Assembly: GCF_048066175.1 (NCBI RefSeq)
Contig: NZ_JBLTXA010000004.1
Span: 287,225-351,224, forward strand
Origin: Niveispirillum fermenti
GTDB taxonomy: Bacteria > Pseudomonadota > Alphaproteobacteria > Azospirillales > Azospirillaceae
Direction: 5' to 3'
DNA: 64,000 bases
The notes beneath the pieces were generated by a model. That model ran no database searches, was not told the DNA's origin, and saw nothing but the letters and a program-made list of their open reading frames with translations. Position numbers and translations under genes: made by a program. This document shows, piece by piece, positions 1-10,995 of this stretch. Each line of letters opens with the position of its first letter. The first letter of the stretch is position 1.

Positions 1-435
1 CATGCGGGGGCGGTCGTGCTGGCGGCCGACACCGTGGTGGGATTGGGGCGCCGCATCCTGCCCAAGGCCGACGATGCCGACACGGCACGCCGCTGTCTGG
101 CCCTTCTGCAGGGCCGGCGGCACCGGGTCTATACCGGTGTGGCCCTTGTCGGGGCCGACGGGCGGTGCTGGAACCGGGTGGTGGAAAGCCAGGTGATTTT
201 CCGCACCCTGTCGCCCGCCGAGATCGATCAGTATATCGCCACCGGCGACTGGAAGGGCAAGGCCGGCGGCTATGCCATCCAGGGGCTTGCCAGCCTGTTC
301 GTGCGGCAGATGGGCGGCAGCTACAGCAATGTTGTGGGTTTGCCCCTGACCGAGGTGTCGGGGATGTTGCGCGCGGCCGGCATTGATGCGCTTGCCCTGG
401 CCGCCGCCGCGGTCCGGACCAGCGTCGCAGATTGA
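1..435 (+). CDS. maf: Maf family nucleotide pyrophosphatase (5'-truncated by window edge)
   Basis: C-terminal 144 residues of a Maf/YhdE-type nucleoside triphosphate pyrophosphatase, which hydrolyses dTTP/UTP or modified nucleotides in the cytoplasm. The open frame runs back to base 1, so the start lies outside the window. Visible family landmarks are the AADTVV motif with its acidic residue near the left edge, the HRVYTGVAL strand, and the late GKAGGYAIQG...LFV...NVVGLPL block, which resembles the dTTP/UTP-specific YhdE group. Full-length Maf proteins are about 190-200 residues, so roughly 50 residues are missing on the left. Its TGA (433-435) shares a base with the ATG of the RNase E/G gene, which indicates translational coupling in a maf-RNase-yacG operon, an arrangement common in alphaproteobacteria. 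Confidence 0.93.
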   Translation, partial: HAGAVVLAADTVVGLGRRILPKADDADTARRCLALLQGRRHRVYTGVALVGADGRCWNRVVESQVIFRTLSPAEIDQYIATGDWKGKAGGYAIQGLASLFVRQMGGSYSNVVGLPLTEVSGMLRAAGIDALALAAAAVRTSVAD

Positions 436-1619
436 TGCGCCGCCGGCTGCTGATCGACCGGCGCGGCCCCTTGCGGCGCTGTGCGCTGCTGTCCGATGGC
501 GTGCTGACCGATCTGGCCATCGACAATGTCGATCGGCCCGTCTGGCAGGGTGCCATCGTGCAGGGGCGTGTCGGGCGGCTGGTTTCCGGGCTGGACGCCG
601 CCTTTGTGGAGTTCGGGGACAGCCTTGCAGGCTTCCTGGCCGCAGGCGATGTGCGGCCCGGCCGGCGTGATGCACGGATCGGGCAATTGCTGCGCACGGG
701 GCAGACCATTACCGTGCAGGTCAAGGCTGACGCCCATGACGGCAAGGGAGCGGTCCTGACCATGGACCTGTCTTTGCCCGGCCGTTTCCTGGTCTACAAC
801 CCGCTTGGCGACGGCCTGCATATCTCCCGACGCCTGGGCAAGGGGCCGGTCGTCGCATCCCTGCGCCAGCGTTTGTCGCAGGACCTGCCCAACGGGGGCG
901 GCTGGATCGTCCGGGCAGAGGCGTTGCACGCCGATCCCGCCCTGGTGCTGGCGGAGGCCGAAACGTTGCTGGCCGATGCGCACCGGGCCCGGCCGGCGGT
1001 GTCGGGACAGGCGCCCGCTCTCCTGTTGCCTGCCCCCGATGCCATCCGTCGCGCCCTGGTGGAACTGCCGCGCGACGGGCTGGCAGAGGTGCGGGTGGAA
1101 GGGCCGGAGACGCTGGCAGCTGTCAGAACGGCCTGCCTGGGCCTGGCGCCCGACCTGCTGCCCCTGGTGACCTTGCACAAGGGTCCCGATGCGCTGTTCG
1201 ATCAGGGCGACCTGGACGGCGCCATCGCCGCCCTGGCCGATCGGCATGTGCCCCTGGCACAGGGGGGTTCCCTGGTCATCGACCGGACGGAGGCGCTGAC
1301 CGTCATCGATGTGAATGGCGGGGAACGCGGCAATCCCCTGGCAACCAACCTGGATGCCTGCCGGGAAATCGCGCGGCAATTGCGCTTGCGCAATATCGGC
1401 GGCATCGTGGTGGTCGATTTCGTGAACATGGCGCGGGCTGGTGACCGGGAGGCGGTGATCCAGTGCCTGTCCACGGCGGTGGCGGACGACGCCGTGGCGA
1501 CCCATGTCTATGGCATGTCGCGTCTGGGCCTGGTGGAGGTGACACGCGCGCGCCGCGGCCCACCCCTGGCCGATCTGGTCGGCGGAAGCCGGGCTGAACA
1601 AGGAACAAGACATGAGTGA
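435..1619 (+). CDS. Short ribonuclease E/G family protein
   Basis: Endoribonuclease of the RNase E/G family, 394 residues from ATG 435; a TTG one codon upstream is the only other nearby start. An S1-like RNA-binding segment lies at about residues 30-75 (WQGAIVQGRV...FVEFGDSLAGFL). The DNase I-like catalytic core keeps both metal-binding aspartates, in VIDVNGG (Asp292) and VVVDFVNM (Asp328). The protein ends soon after LGLVEVTRARRGPPL, so the zinc-link cysteines (CPxCxG) and the C-terminal half of the small domain of RNase E/G are absent, and it is about 100 residues shorter than E. coli RNase G. It starts on the maf stop codon and overlaps yacG by 8 bp. An rRNA or mRNA processing role is inferred from the family; whether this short form is active or tetrameric cannot be judged here. 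Confidence 0.88.
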   Translation: MRRRLLIDRRGPLRRCALLSDGVLTDLAIDNVDRPVWQGAIVQGRVGRLVSGLDAAFVEFGDSLAGFLAAGDVRPGRRDARIGQLLRTGQTITVQVKADAHDGKGAVLTMDLSLPGRFLVYNPLGDGLHISRRLGKGPVVASLRQRLSQDLPNGGGWIVRAEALHADPALVLAEAETLLADAHRARPAVSGQAPALLLPAPDAIRRALVELPRDGLAEVRVEGPETLAAVRTACLGLAPDLLPLVTLHKGPDALFDQGDLDGAIAALADRHVPLAQGGSLVIDRTEALTVIDVNGGERGNPLATNLDACREIARQLRLRNIGGIVVVDFVNMARAGDREAVIQCLSTAVADDAVATHVYGMSRLGLVEVTRARRGPPLADLVGGSRAEQGTRHE

Positions 1620-1809
1620 CGACCCTATCGACCTGTCCAGCGCCCGGCGCCCCCGCAAGGCTGCCGGCTGTCCTATATGCGGCAAGCCGCCGGTGCCGGA
1701 CTTTCGCCCTTTCTGTTCCAAGCGCTGTGCCGACGTGGATCTGTCCCGCTGGCTGGGCGAGGTTTACCGCGTCCCGGTGGAGGACGAGGCGGGGGAGCAG
1801 GAACCTTGA
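1612..1809 (+). CDS. yacG: DNA gyrase inhibitor YacG, zinc protein
   Basis: A 65-residue YacG protein, a small zinc-binding factor that in E. coli binds GyrB and inhibits gyrase. The four zinc ligands are visible as Cys20-x2-Cys23 and Cys35-x3-Cys39 (CPICGKPP and PFCSKRC), followed by the conserved DLSRWLGEVYRVP segment. The start ATG at 1612 lies inside the end of the RNase E/G gene (8-bp overlap), so it is co-translated in the maf operon. The acidic tail EDEAGEQEP is typical of the family. Identification rests on length, cysteine spacing and neighbourhood. Confidence 0.95.
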   Translation: MSDDPIDLSSARRPRKAAGCPICGKPPVPDFRPFCSKRCADVDLSRWLGEVYRVPVEDEAGEQEP

Positions 1810-1820
1810 GAAAAATTTTC

Positions 1821-1833
1821 GGGAAAATTTCCC
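1821..1833. repeat. GGGAAA-A-TTTCCC palindrome after yacG
   Basis: A perfect 6-1-6 inverted repeat lies 12 bp after the yacG stop codon and just upstream of the tRNA-Phe promoter. It could be a weak end-of-operon hairpin or an operator. No T-tract follows. Confidence 0.3.
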
Positions 1834-1852
1834 GGGCGCCGTAATTCAATGC

Positions 1853-1881
1853 TTTACAGCCCCGAACGGCTTGTCTATAAG
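1853..1881 (+). promoter_or_regulatory. Sigma70-type promoter of tRNA-Phe
   Basis: TTTACA at 1853-1858 and TATAAG at 1876-1881 are separated by 17 bp, a near-consensus housekeeping promoter. Initiation would be near 1888, about 50 nt before the mature tRNA. This fits independent transcription of the tRNA rather than read-through from yacG. Confidence 0.65.
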
Positions 1882-1938
1882 GCGCTCCACACCGGGCGGC
1901 GGTGAACAAAAGACGCTCTGGTGCTTGATGTGCGGTGT

Positions 1939-2014
1939 GCCCAGGTAGCTCAGTCGGTAGAGCAGGGGATTGAAAATCCCCGTGTCGGCGGTTCGATTCC
2001 GTCCCTGGGCACCA
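1939..2014 (+). tRNA. tRNA-Phe (anticodon GAA)
   Basis: A 76-nt tRNA with encoded CCA. The acceptor stem pairs GCCCAGG (1939-1945) with CCTGGGC (2004-2010), followed by discriminator A and CCA (2012-2014). The D-arm contains AGCTCAGTCGGTAGAGC. The anticodon stem pairs GGGGA with TCCCC around loop TTGAAAA, placing anticodon GAA at 1972-1974. The T-loop is TTCGATT. A promoter precedes it and an intrinsic terminator follows 30 bp later, so it is a single-gene unit. Confidence 0.98.
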
Positions 2015-2044
2015 CTTCAGAAAGTCATATTCTTTAATTTGCCA

Positions 2045-2075
2045 AACCTCTCCAGTAAAATCGGAGGGGTTTTTT
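2045..2075 (+). terminator. Intrinsic terminator of tRNA-Phe
   Basis: AACCTCTCC (2045-2053) pairs with GGAGGGGTT (2063-2071), with one G-U pair and a 9-nt A-rich loop, followed directly by a run of six T. The orientation serves the tRNA. Confidence 0.85.
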
Positions 2076-2123
2076 GTTTTCTTAGTTTATTTTTAGCGTC
2101 ACGTGCCGATTTCCCAGTCCTGG

Positions 2124-3017
2124 TTACTTGGTAGGGCGGGCCGGCATTGTCATGGCTATGACGGCGGCCAATACGCAGGCCAGACCGATCCAGGCCGTGG
2201 GCGATAGGGTTTCGCCCAGCACGATAAGGCTGATACCGACACCGACGGGCACGCGCAGGTAGGCCTGGGCCGTGGTGCCGACAGACCCCAATGTCTGGAC
2301 CAGCCGGAAATAGATGGTGAAGGCCAGCGCGGTGGAGAAGACAGACAGGCACAAGAGCGCCAGGATCGACTGGCCGGACGGTGTCAGCGTCCAGGGCCTT
2401 TCCACCGCCAGGCTGACAGGCACCAGCAGCATGGCCCCGCACAGCATGGACCCCGCTGCCGGAACCAGGGGCGAGAGGCCCTTGAAATTCCGGCTGTAGA
2501 CAGCGGCCCCGGCATAGCTGACGGTGGCTGCCACGATGGCCAGCTGTGCGCCCAGTTCCCGGCCCAGCCCGTCCAGCGCCTGCACCCCGATGATCAGGCA
2601 GATACCCAGCATGCCCGCGGCCACGCCGAACAGCTTGGGCGCTGTCACCGCTTCATGCCGCGTGACGAAGGCTGTCAGCAGGAAGGTGAAGATGGGTGTC
2701 GTGGAATTCAGGATGGCCGTCAGGCCGGCATCGGTGCTTTGTTCCGCCCAGGCCACCAGGGTGAAGGGCAGGGCACTGTTCATGCAGGCCTGGAACAGGA
2801 AGCGCCGCCAGATCACCGGATCGCGCGGCAGGGTCAGGCGGCGCCAGGCCATGACTGCGACCAGAAGGCCTCCGGCGATCAGGGTGCGCACGGCGATCAG
2901 GGTGACGGGCGGAATGGTTTCCACCCCGATCTTGATGAAGGTATAGGATGCCCCCCAAAGGCAGGCCAGGACCAGCAGCAGCCCCAGTTCCACGATCATG
3001 TTCGGCCGCGTACCCAT
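2124..3017 (-). CDS. EamA/DMT family permease
   Basis: A 297-residue inner-membrane transporter of the drug/metabolite (EamA, RhaT-like) superfamily, probably an exporter of amino acids or metabolites; the substrate is not predictable. About ten hydrophobic segments form two EamA halves, beginning LGLLLVLACLWGASYTFIK and ending VLAAVIAMTM. Inter-helix motifs such as RTLIAGG and the second-half AYLRVPVGV are present. The reading frame extends far upstream, but ATG 3017 is preferred because GAGG lies 8 nt before it and the membrane domain begins just after; ATG 2999 is the alternative. It is convergent with tRNA-Phe and divergent from the secreted protein at 3235. Confidence 0.85.
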   Translation of the reverse strand: MGTRPNMIVELGLLLVLACLWGASYTFIKIGVETIPPVTLIAVRTLIAGGLLVAVMAWRRLTLPRDPVIWRRFLFQACMNSALPFTLVAWAEQSTDAGLTAILNSTTPIFTFLLTAFVTRHEAVTAPKLFGVAAGMLGICLIIGVQALDGLGRELGAQLAIVAATVSYAGAAVYSRNFKGLSPLVPAAGSMLCGAMLLVPVSLAVERPWTLTPSGQSILALLCLSVFSTALAFTIYFRLVQTLGSVGTTAQAYLRVPVGVGISLIVLGETLSPTAWIGLACVLAAVIAMTMPARPTK

Positions 3018-3234
3018 CACCCTGTCCTCATCGGTTCGGCGCCCCATTTGCTGCCAACCCAAGGGGCGCCGTCCAGCGGTTTCAATGGGCTGGGGTCTGC
3101 CCTGCGGGCCGTTCATATGGCCGGCCCGACCTGTCCTTTCGTATGCTCGTCGCCGATAAGGGGCGATAGGGATGGTGCCGGGGGGTGCGGGCAGGCAATA
3201 TGGCGGCGTCTGGTCCCTGTTACCGACTGGTCCC

Positions 3235-3714
3235 ATGTCGCGTTCCTGCCTTTCCTGGCTGCTTGCCCTGTGTCTGCTTGTGCCTGCCGGCCCCTCCTGG
3301 GCGGAGCGGCCGGCGGCAGCGCGACCGGAGCAGGGCGGCGGGATGGGCAAGCTGCCCTGGCAGAGCTGGATCGATCCGGGCCGCCTGCCGCCGCGGCCCG
3401 TGCCGCAGCGCCGCGACCGCATCGTCTATGCGTTCGACCAGGCGGGCCGGACCCAGCTCACCGCCAACCCGGAATTATCGAAACTGTGCCGGGCCGGCCG
3501 GTTCATGCAGTTGATCGACCTGCATTACCGTGCGTTCGGCCCGCGGGAACGGGCTTTCGGCGTGGCCTATGGCCGCATGGCCGTCAATCTTTACGACCCG
3601 TTGCACAGGCGACAAGACGATACGGTCTATTTTTTCCGCGATCAGGACACGACGCGCTGCGCCGTCTTCACGGCCCGGCAGGAGGATCTGCGCCGCTTCT
3701 ATATCGGTCCGTGA
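3235..3714 (+). CDS. Small secreted hypothetical protein
   Basis: A 159-residue protein of unknown function. The chosen ATG gives a classical signal peptide: MSRSC, a Leu/Ala-rich core, then PSWA|ERP as the likely signal peptidase I site near residue 23, so it should be periplasmic. An upstream in-frame ATG at 3172 would bury this signal behind 21 residues and is less likely. The mature part is basic, with a Pro/Arg stretch followed by a compact domain with several Tyr/Phe and two cysteines (KLCRAGRF, TTRCAVF) that might form a disulphide. The direct neighbour downstream is carB behind a leader hairpin; no functional link is evident. Confidence 0.6.
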   Translation: MSRSCLSWLLALCLLVPAGPSWAERPAAARPEQGGGMGKLPWQSWIDPGRLPPRPVPQRRDRIVYAFDQAGRTQLTANPELSKLCRAGRFMQLIDLHYRAFGPRERAFGVAYGRMAVNLYDPLHRRQDDTVYFFRDQDTTRCAVFTARQEDLRRFYIGP

Positions 3715-3771
3715 CGGGCCACGTCCCCCCTGCATCCCGCAACACGCATCCCAGCGCCCCAAGCTGGGCAC

Positions 3772-3800
3772 TTCAATTCGGAAGGCGACCTCTCTATATA
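3772..3800 (+). promoter_or_regulatory. Possible carB promoter
   Basis: TTCAAT at 3772-3777 and TATATA at 3795-3800 are 17 bp apart. The -35 match is weak and the -10 is good. Initiation near 3807 would place the hairpin at 3816-3851 inside the carB leader. Confidence 0.35.
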
Positions 3801-3815
3801 GGCCCCTCAGCCGGG

Positions 3816-3851
3816 CGCCCCCCGCACCCATTGTGGAGCGGGGGGCGTTTT
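3816..3851 (+). terminator. GC-rich hairpin with T-tract upstream of carB
   Basis: CGCCCCCCGC (3816-3825) pairs perfectly with GCGGGGGGCG (3838-3847) around a 12-nt loop and is followed by TTTT. It looks like an intrinsic terminator, but only 49 bp separate it from the carB ATG. It either ends the upstream secreted-protein gene or acts as a leader attenuator of carB. Confidence 0.6.
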
Positions 3852-3900
3852 GGCGCGACCACATCGCCCTTCCCGCCCGAAAAAGACGGTCCGATTGATC

Positions 3901-7185
<3,285 letters not shown>

Positions 7186-7202
7186 GGACAGGCGGATCTC
7201 GG

Positions 7203-7238
7203 CGGGGCGGGCGACCGCTCCGGCGGGCTTTTGTTTTT
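7203..7238 (+). terminator. Probable carB terminator
   Basis: CGGGGCGG and CCGCTCCG (7203-7222) form an 8-bp stem with one G-U pair around a GCGA loop. A T-rich tract TTTTGTTTTT follows at 7229-7238. The spacing to the T-tract is longer than ideal, so termination may be partial. Confidence 0.5.
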
Positions 7239-7267
7239 CTGGGCTACCTTACTTGGGATAGGGCACG

Positions 7268-7741
7268 ATGGAAAAAGTTCCCATGACGGCCAGGGGGTAT
7301 AACCGGCTGCAAGATGAGTTGAAGCATCTGAAGAGCGTCGAGCGTCCGGCCGTGATCAAGGCGATCGCAGAGGCCCGTGAGCATGGCGACCTGTCCGAAA
7401 ACGCGGAATATCACGCGGCGCGGGAGCGCCAGAGCTTCATCGAAGGCCGTGTGATGGAGCTGGAGGACAAGATCAGCCGGGCCGAGGTGATCGAGCCGAC
7501 GAAGCTGTCCGGCAATGCCGTCAAGTTCGGTGCCACCATCACCCTGGCTGATGAGGACACCGATGAGGAGGTGACCTATCAGGTCGTCGGCCAGGATGAG
7601 AGCGACATCAAGCAGGGCATGATCAGCATCACCAGCCCGCTGGCCCGCGCGCTGATCGGCAAGTCGGTCGGCGACAGCGTCGAGGTGACGACCCCAGGCG
7701 GCTCCAAGAGCTATGAGGTCGTGGGCATCGCCTTCAAGTAA
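7268..7741 (+). CDS. greA: Transcription elongation factor GreA
   Basis: A 157-residue GreA, which enters the RNA polymerase secondary channel and stimulates cleavage of backtracked transcripts. The N-terminal coiled-coil (residues 8-75) carries the acidic tip GDLSENAEY with Asp41 and Glu44. The C-terminal FKBP-like domain is recognisable by EVTYQVVGQDESD and the closing PGGSKSYEVVGIAF. Length matches E. coli GreA (158). It lies 82 bp after carB and is followed by a strong terminator. Confidence 0.98.
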   Translation: MEKVPMTARGYNRLQDELKHLKSVERPAVIKAIAEAREHGDLSENAEYHAARERQSFIEGRVMELEDKISRAEVIEPTKLSGNAVKFGATITLADEDTDEEVTYQVVGQDESDIKQGMISITSPLARALIGKSVGDSVEVTTPGGSKSYEVVGIAFK

Positions 7742-7766
7742 ACGGTATCGACCAGATGCCGCATGT

Positions 7767-7808
7767 CCAGAACCCGCCCGGCCCCGGCCGTGGCGGGTTC
7801 TGGCTTTT
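7767..7808 (+). terminator. Strong intrinsic terminator of greA
   Basis: A perfect 12-bp stem, CCAGAACCCGCC (7767-7778) with GGCGGGTTCTGG (7792-7803), is followed by CTTTT. It separates greA from the next two genes. Confidence 0.85.
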
Positions 7809-7910
7809 GATGGTGGCGCCCGTGCGGCAATGCTTTCGCCGGGCAGGTACTTCGATCTATAATCATTGGCCCGGCGGGGGCTCCCGTCATTGCGGCCCGG
7901 TGCCTTTCCC

Positions 7911-8537
7911 ATGCTGGAAAAACTTGCCCAAGCGGCGATTGCCTTCTTCATCATCGCCGGCATCTCCTATCTGCTGGGCACCGGAATCGCGCATTCGGTC
8001 GAAAGCGCCCTGCGCAAGCGCCAGCAGGGCGTCGGCCTTGAAGCGCGCATGCAGCGGCTGGGCGCGCTGTCGCAGCGTCTGCAGGCCCGGCGCCAGACCC
8101 TGCTGCCCGTGCTGGTGAAGCTGGACGCCAAGGTGAAATCGGCCCGCCGCCGCCATTACATGGTCAACAAGAAGATCACGGACATGAAGATCGCCCGTTC
8201 GCAATTGCTGCGGGTGCAGGGGGAGGAGGATGCTTTCCTGCGGACGGAGCGGCCGGCGCGCAAATTCATCGCCCATGTCGTGAACCGCCATGTTCAGCGC
8301 GCGCAGATGGACCAGAAGGAACATCCTTTCCTGTCCAAGGGCTGGGCGCGTACCCAGCAGGTCGTGATCTGGGCCTCCACCATCGGCGATGCCAAGATTC
8401 TGGCCGAGCGCGCCTTTCCCCCTGCCACGGGCTTCTTCGTGGCCGAGATTTCCGAGCCGCAGAGCGAGGGGGATGACATGACCGCCCTGGAGAATGCCGA
8501 ACTGGCCGCGGCCTTGAGCGAGCGGGTGACGGGATGA
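7911..8537 (+). CDS. Membrane-anchored coiled-coil protein A
   Basis: A 208-residue protein of unknown function. One hydrophobic helix (about residues 5-25, AAIAFFIIAGISYLLGTGI) is followed by a long basic, charged helix likely to form a coiled coil (residues 35-105, with repeated Arg/Gln/Leu heptads). A C-terminal globular part contains QQVVIWASTIGDAKILAERAF. An in-frame upstream GTG/ATG-type extension exists, but ATG 7911 places the membrane segment at the N-terminus. Its ATGA stop/start overlap with the next gene implies co-translation. The C-terminal segment resembles that of the next gene product, so the two are probably tandem paralogues. With one N-terminal anchor, the coiled coil could lie on either side of the inner membrane. 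Confidence 0.75.
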   Translation: MLEKLAQAAIAFFIIAGISYLLGTGIAHSVESALRKRQQGVGLEARMQRLGALSQRLQARRQTLLPVLVKLDAKVKSARRRHYMVNKKITDMKIARSQLLRVQGEEDAFLRTERPARKFIAHVVNRHVQRAQMDQKEHPFLSKGWARTQQVVIWASTIGDAKILAERAFPPATGFFVAEISEPQSEGDDMTALENAELAAALSERVTG

Positions 8538-9082
8538 TGGATCGGCTGTTCGATGCGCTGCCCCTGTGGTTCGGCATCCTGGGCGGCGGTGTGGTGGCGC
8601 TGCAGGTCATGACCAATGTGCGCCAGCGCCTGCGGCGCGCCGAACGGCAGCACCAGGGCCATCAGGGCCGCGTCCATAACGCCAGCCAGGCCGTGCGAGA
8701 GCATGCCAGGGCCACGCTGGCCCTGAAACGCGAGCAGCGGCAGATGGAAGTGGAACTGGCCGAACTGGAGCAGATCATCGAGGAATGCGAACAGCAGGCC
8801 GAGCGTGAGAAGGTGGCCGATACGCAGATCTATGTCTTCGATGAACGCAAGAATATCGGTGACACGGCCTTTGTCTCCATGATCACCCACCCCGATTTCA
8901 ACAACCTGGCCCGCAACGCCCCGGACGAGGTCGTGCAGTCATGGAAGGCCGGTCGGCGCTATCTGATCTGGGCCGCCAGCGACAAGATGGCCCACGCCAA
9001 GGTCAGCATGCGCTTCAACCAGGACAAGGGATACCGCGTGGGTCAGCCGGCCCCCTATGAGGGCAATCAGGATAATTTCTAG
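8534..9082 (+). CDS. Membrane-anchored coiled-coil protein B
   Basis: A 182-residue protein of unknown function, overlapping protein A by 4 bp (ATGA). It has the same plan: an N-terminal membrane segment (residues 8-25, ALPLWFGILGGGVVALQV), a long coiled coil rich in Gln, Arg and Glu (about residues 28-95), and a C-terminal domain. The C-terminal stretch RRYLIWAASDKMAHAKVSMRF aligns by eye with VVIWASTIGDAKILAERAF of protein A (shared IWA, AK and a following Phe/Gly). The pair may form a hetero-oligomer. It is followed by the inverted repeat and leader of pgi. No known family is recognised. Confidence 0.75.
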   Translation: MMDRLFDALPLWFGILGGGVVALQVMTNVRQRLRRAERQHQGHQGRVHNASQAVREHARATLALKREQRQMEVELAELEQIIEECEQQAEREKVADTQIYVFDERKNIGDTAFVSMITHPDFNNLARNAPDEVVQSWKAGRRYLIWAASDKMAHAKVSMRFNQDKGYRVGQPAPYEGNQDNF

Positions 9083-9090
9083 AATGTGCG

Positions 9091-9111
9091 TTTCGTAACC
9101 GCATTACGAAA
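9091..9111. promoter_or_regulatory. Inverted repeat upstream of pgi, candidate operator
   Basis: TTTCGTAA (9091-9098) and TTACGAAA (9104-9111) are perfect inverted copies separated by CCGCA, lying 155 bp before the pgi start. No T-tract follows and the arms are A/T-rich, so a protein-binding site is more likely than a terminator. The binding regulator is unknown. Confidence 0.45.
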
Positions 9112-9265
9112 TCGGCCGGCCTGTTTCTTTTGCCGGATTACGTTCTGCCCGGATGTCAAAATCACTGTTCCCGGTGGATTTGCAGCAGTTTGCGCGCTTG
9201 TGGCGCGCGGGCTTCATGCTATCAATCGCATGAAATCCCCTGCATTCCGGCCGGAGAGAGAACCC

Positions 9266-10909
9266 ATGTCCGCCCTGACCCGATCCCCCGCCTGGAAGGC
9301 GCTGGCCGCTCATCGTGCCAGCCTGGAAGGCACTGCGCTGCGTGACCTGTTCGCGGCCGATGCCGGCCGGTTCGACCGTTACCGCATCGCGCTGGACGGG
9401 ATGCTGCTGGACTATGCCAAGAACCGCATCACGGATGAGACGCTGGCGCTGCTGACCGGTCTGGCGCTGCAGCAGAAGCTGGAGCCGATGCGCGATGCGA
9501 TGTTCGGCGGCCAGCGCATCAATATCACGGAGGACCGGGCCGTCCTGCATGTGGCCCTGCGCAACCGCGTGGACCGGCCCATCCTGGTCGATGGTGAGGA
9601 TGTGATGCCGGGGGTGCAGGAGGTGCTGGCCCGGATGTACGCCTTCTGCCACAAGGTGCGCGACGGTGAGTGGCGGGGCTATGACGGCCAGCCCATCACC
9701 GATATCGTCAATATCGGCATCGGCGGGTCCGACCTGGGCCCCGTCATGGTGACACAGGCGCTGACGCCCTGGCATCACCCACATCTGGCCGCGCATTTCG
9801 TCTCCAACGTCGATGGCACCCATATTGCCGAGGTGCTGCGCCGCGTGGACCCCGCCACGACCCTGTTCATCATCGCGTCCAAGACCTTCACCACCCAGGA
9901 AACGCTGGCCAACGCCCACACGGCCCGCGACTGGTTCCTGGCCAATGGCGGCACGCCGGAGACGGTGGCGCGGCATTTCGTGGCCGTGTCCACCAACAGC
10001 ACGGAGGTGGCGAAGTTCGGTATCGATACCAACAATATGTTCGGCTTCTGGGACTGGGTCGGTGGCCGCTACAGCCTCTGGTCGGCCATTGGCCTGCCCA
10101 TCGCCCTGATGGTGGGGCCGGAACGGTTCGGGGAACTGCTGGCCGGCGCCCACGCGATGGATGAGCATTTCCGCACGGCACCGCTGGACGCCAACATGCC
10201 GGTGATCCTGGGCCTGCTGGGCGTGTGGTACGGCAATTTCTGGGGGGCAGCGGCCCATGCCGTGCTGCCCTATGACCAGTATCTGGCCCGCTTGCCGGCC
10301 TATCTCCAGCAACTGGACATGGAAAGCAACGGCAAGTCGGTGGACCGTGACGGGGCGCCGGTGGACTATGCCACCGGCCCCATCATCTTCGGGGAACCGG
10401 GTACGAACGGCCAGCACGCCTTCTATCAGTTGATCCACCAGGGCACGCACCTGATCCCCTGCGATTTCATCGCCCCCATCACCAGCCAGAACCCCACGGG
10501 CCGGCATCATGCCATGCTGCTTTCCAACACGCTGGCCCAGACAGAGGCGCTGATGCGTGGCAAGAACGAGGCGGAGGTGCGTGCCGAACTGGAAAGGGAA
10601 GGCAGGTCGGGTGCCGCGCTGGAAGCCCTGCTGCCGCACAAGGTCTTCGCGGGCAACCGCCCGACCAATACCATCCTGGTGGATCAACTGGACCCCTGCC
10701 GCCTGGGCATGCTGATCGCGCTTTATGAGCACAAGGTATTCGTCCAGGGCGTGATCTGGAACATTAACAGTTTTGATCAGTGGGGCGTGGAACTGGGCAA
10801 GCAGTTGGCCAAGGTGATCCTGCCGGAACTGGAAGGGCAGGGGACGAAGCCCCACGATGCCAGCACGGTCGGGCTGGTCGGGCTGGTGAATGGGGGGAAG
10901 GTCGCCTGA
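9266..10909 (+). CDS. pgi: Glucose-6-phosphate isomerase
   Basis: A 547-residue phosphoglucose isomerase interconverting glucose-6-phosphate and fructose-6-phosphate in the cytoplasm. Family signatures visible are NIGIGGSDLGPVMV, the phosphate-binding ASKTFTTQET segment, GGRYSLWSAIGLP, the catalytic-Glu region GEPGTNGQHAFYQLIHQGT, and the closing VFVQGVIWNINSFDQWGVELGK with the catalytic Lys. Length equals that of E. coli Pgi (549). The open frame extends upstream to 9086, but ATG 9266 is preceded by GGAGAGAG at good spacing and gives the family-typical start. A possible operator sits in the leader. Confidence 0.98.
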   Translation: MSALTRSPAWKALAAHRASLEGTALRDLFAADAGRFDRYRIALDGMLLDYAKNRITDETLALLTGLALQQKLEPMRDAMFGGQRINITEDRAVLHVALRNRVDRPILVDGEDVMPGVQEVLARMYAFCHKVRDGEWRGYDGQPITDIVNIGIGGSDLGPVMVTQALTPWHHPHLAAHFVSNVDGTHIAEVLRRVDPATTLFIIASKTFTTQETLANAHTARDWFLANGGTPETVARHFVAVSTNSTEVAKFGIDTNNMFGFWDWVGGRYSLWSAIGLPIALMVGPERFGELLAGAHAMDEHFRTAPLDANMPVILGLLGVWYGNFWGAAAHAVLPYDQYLARLPAYLQQLDMESNGKSVDRDGAPVDYATGPIIFGEPGTNGQHAFYQLIHQGTHLIPCDFIAPITSQNPTGRHHAMLLSNTLAQTEALMRGKNEAEVRAELEREGRSGAALEALLPHKVFAGNRPTNTILVDQLDPCRLGMLIALYEHKVFVQGVIWNINSFDQWGVELGKQLAKVILPELEGQGTKPHDASTVGLVGLVNGGKVA

Positions 10910-10995
10910 TCCGCACCCCGTCCGGTCCGTGGCGCTATCCTGATGCGTTGTCGTACGGTGGTGGATTTTAATGAAATTCTCCACCGTGCGGGGCC

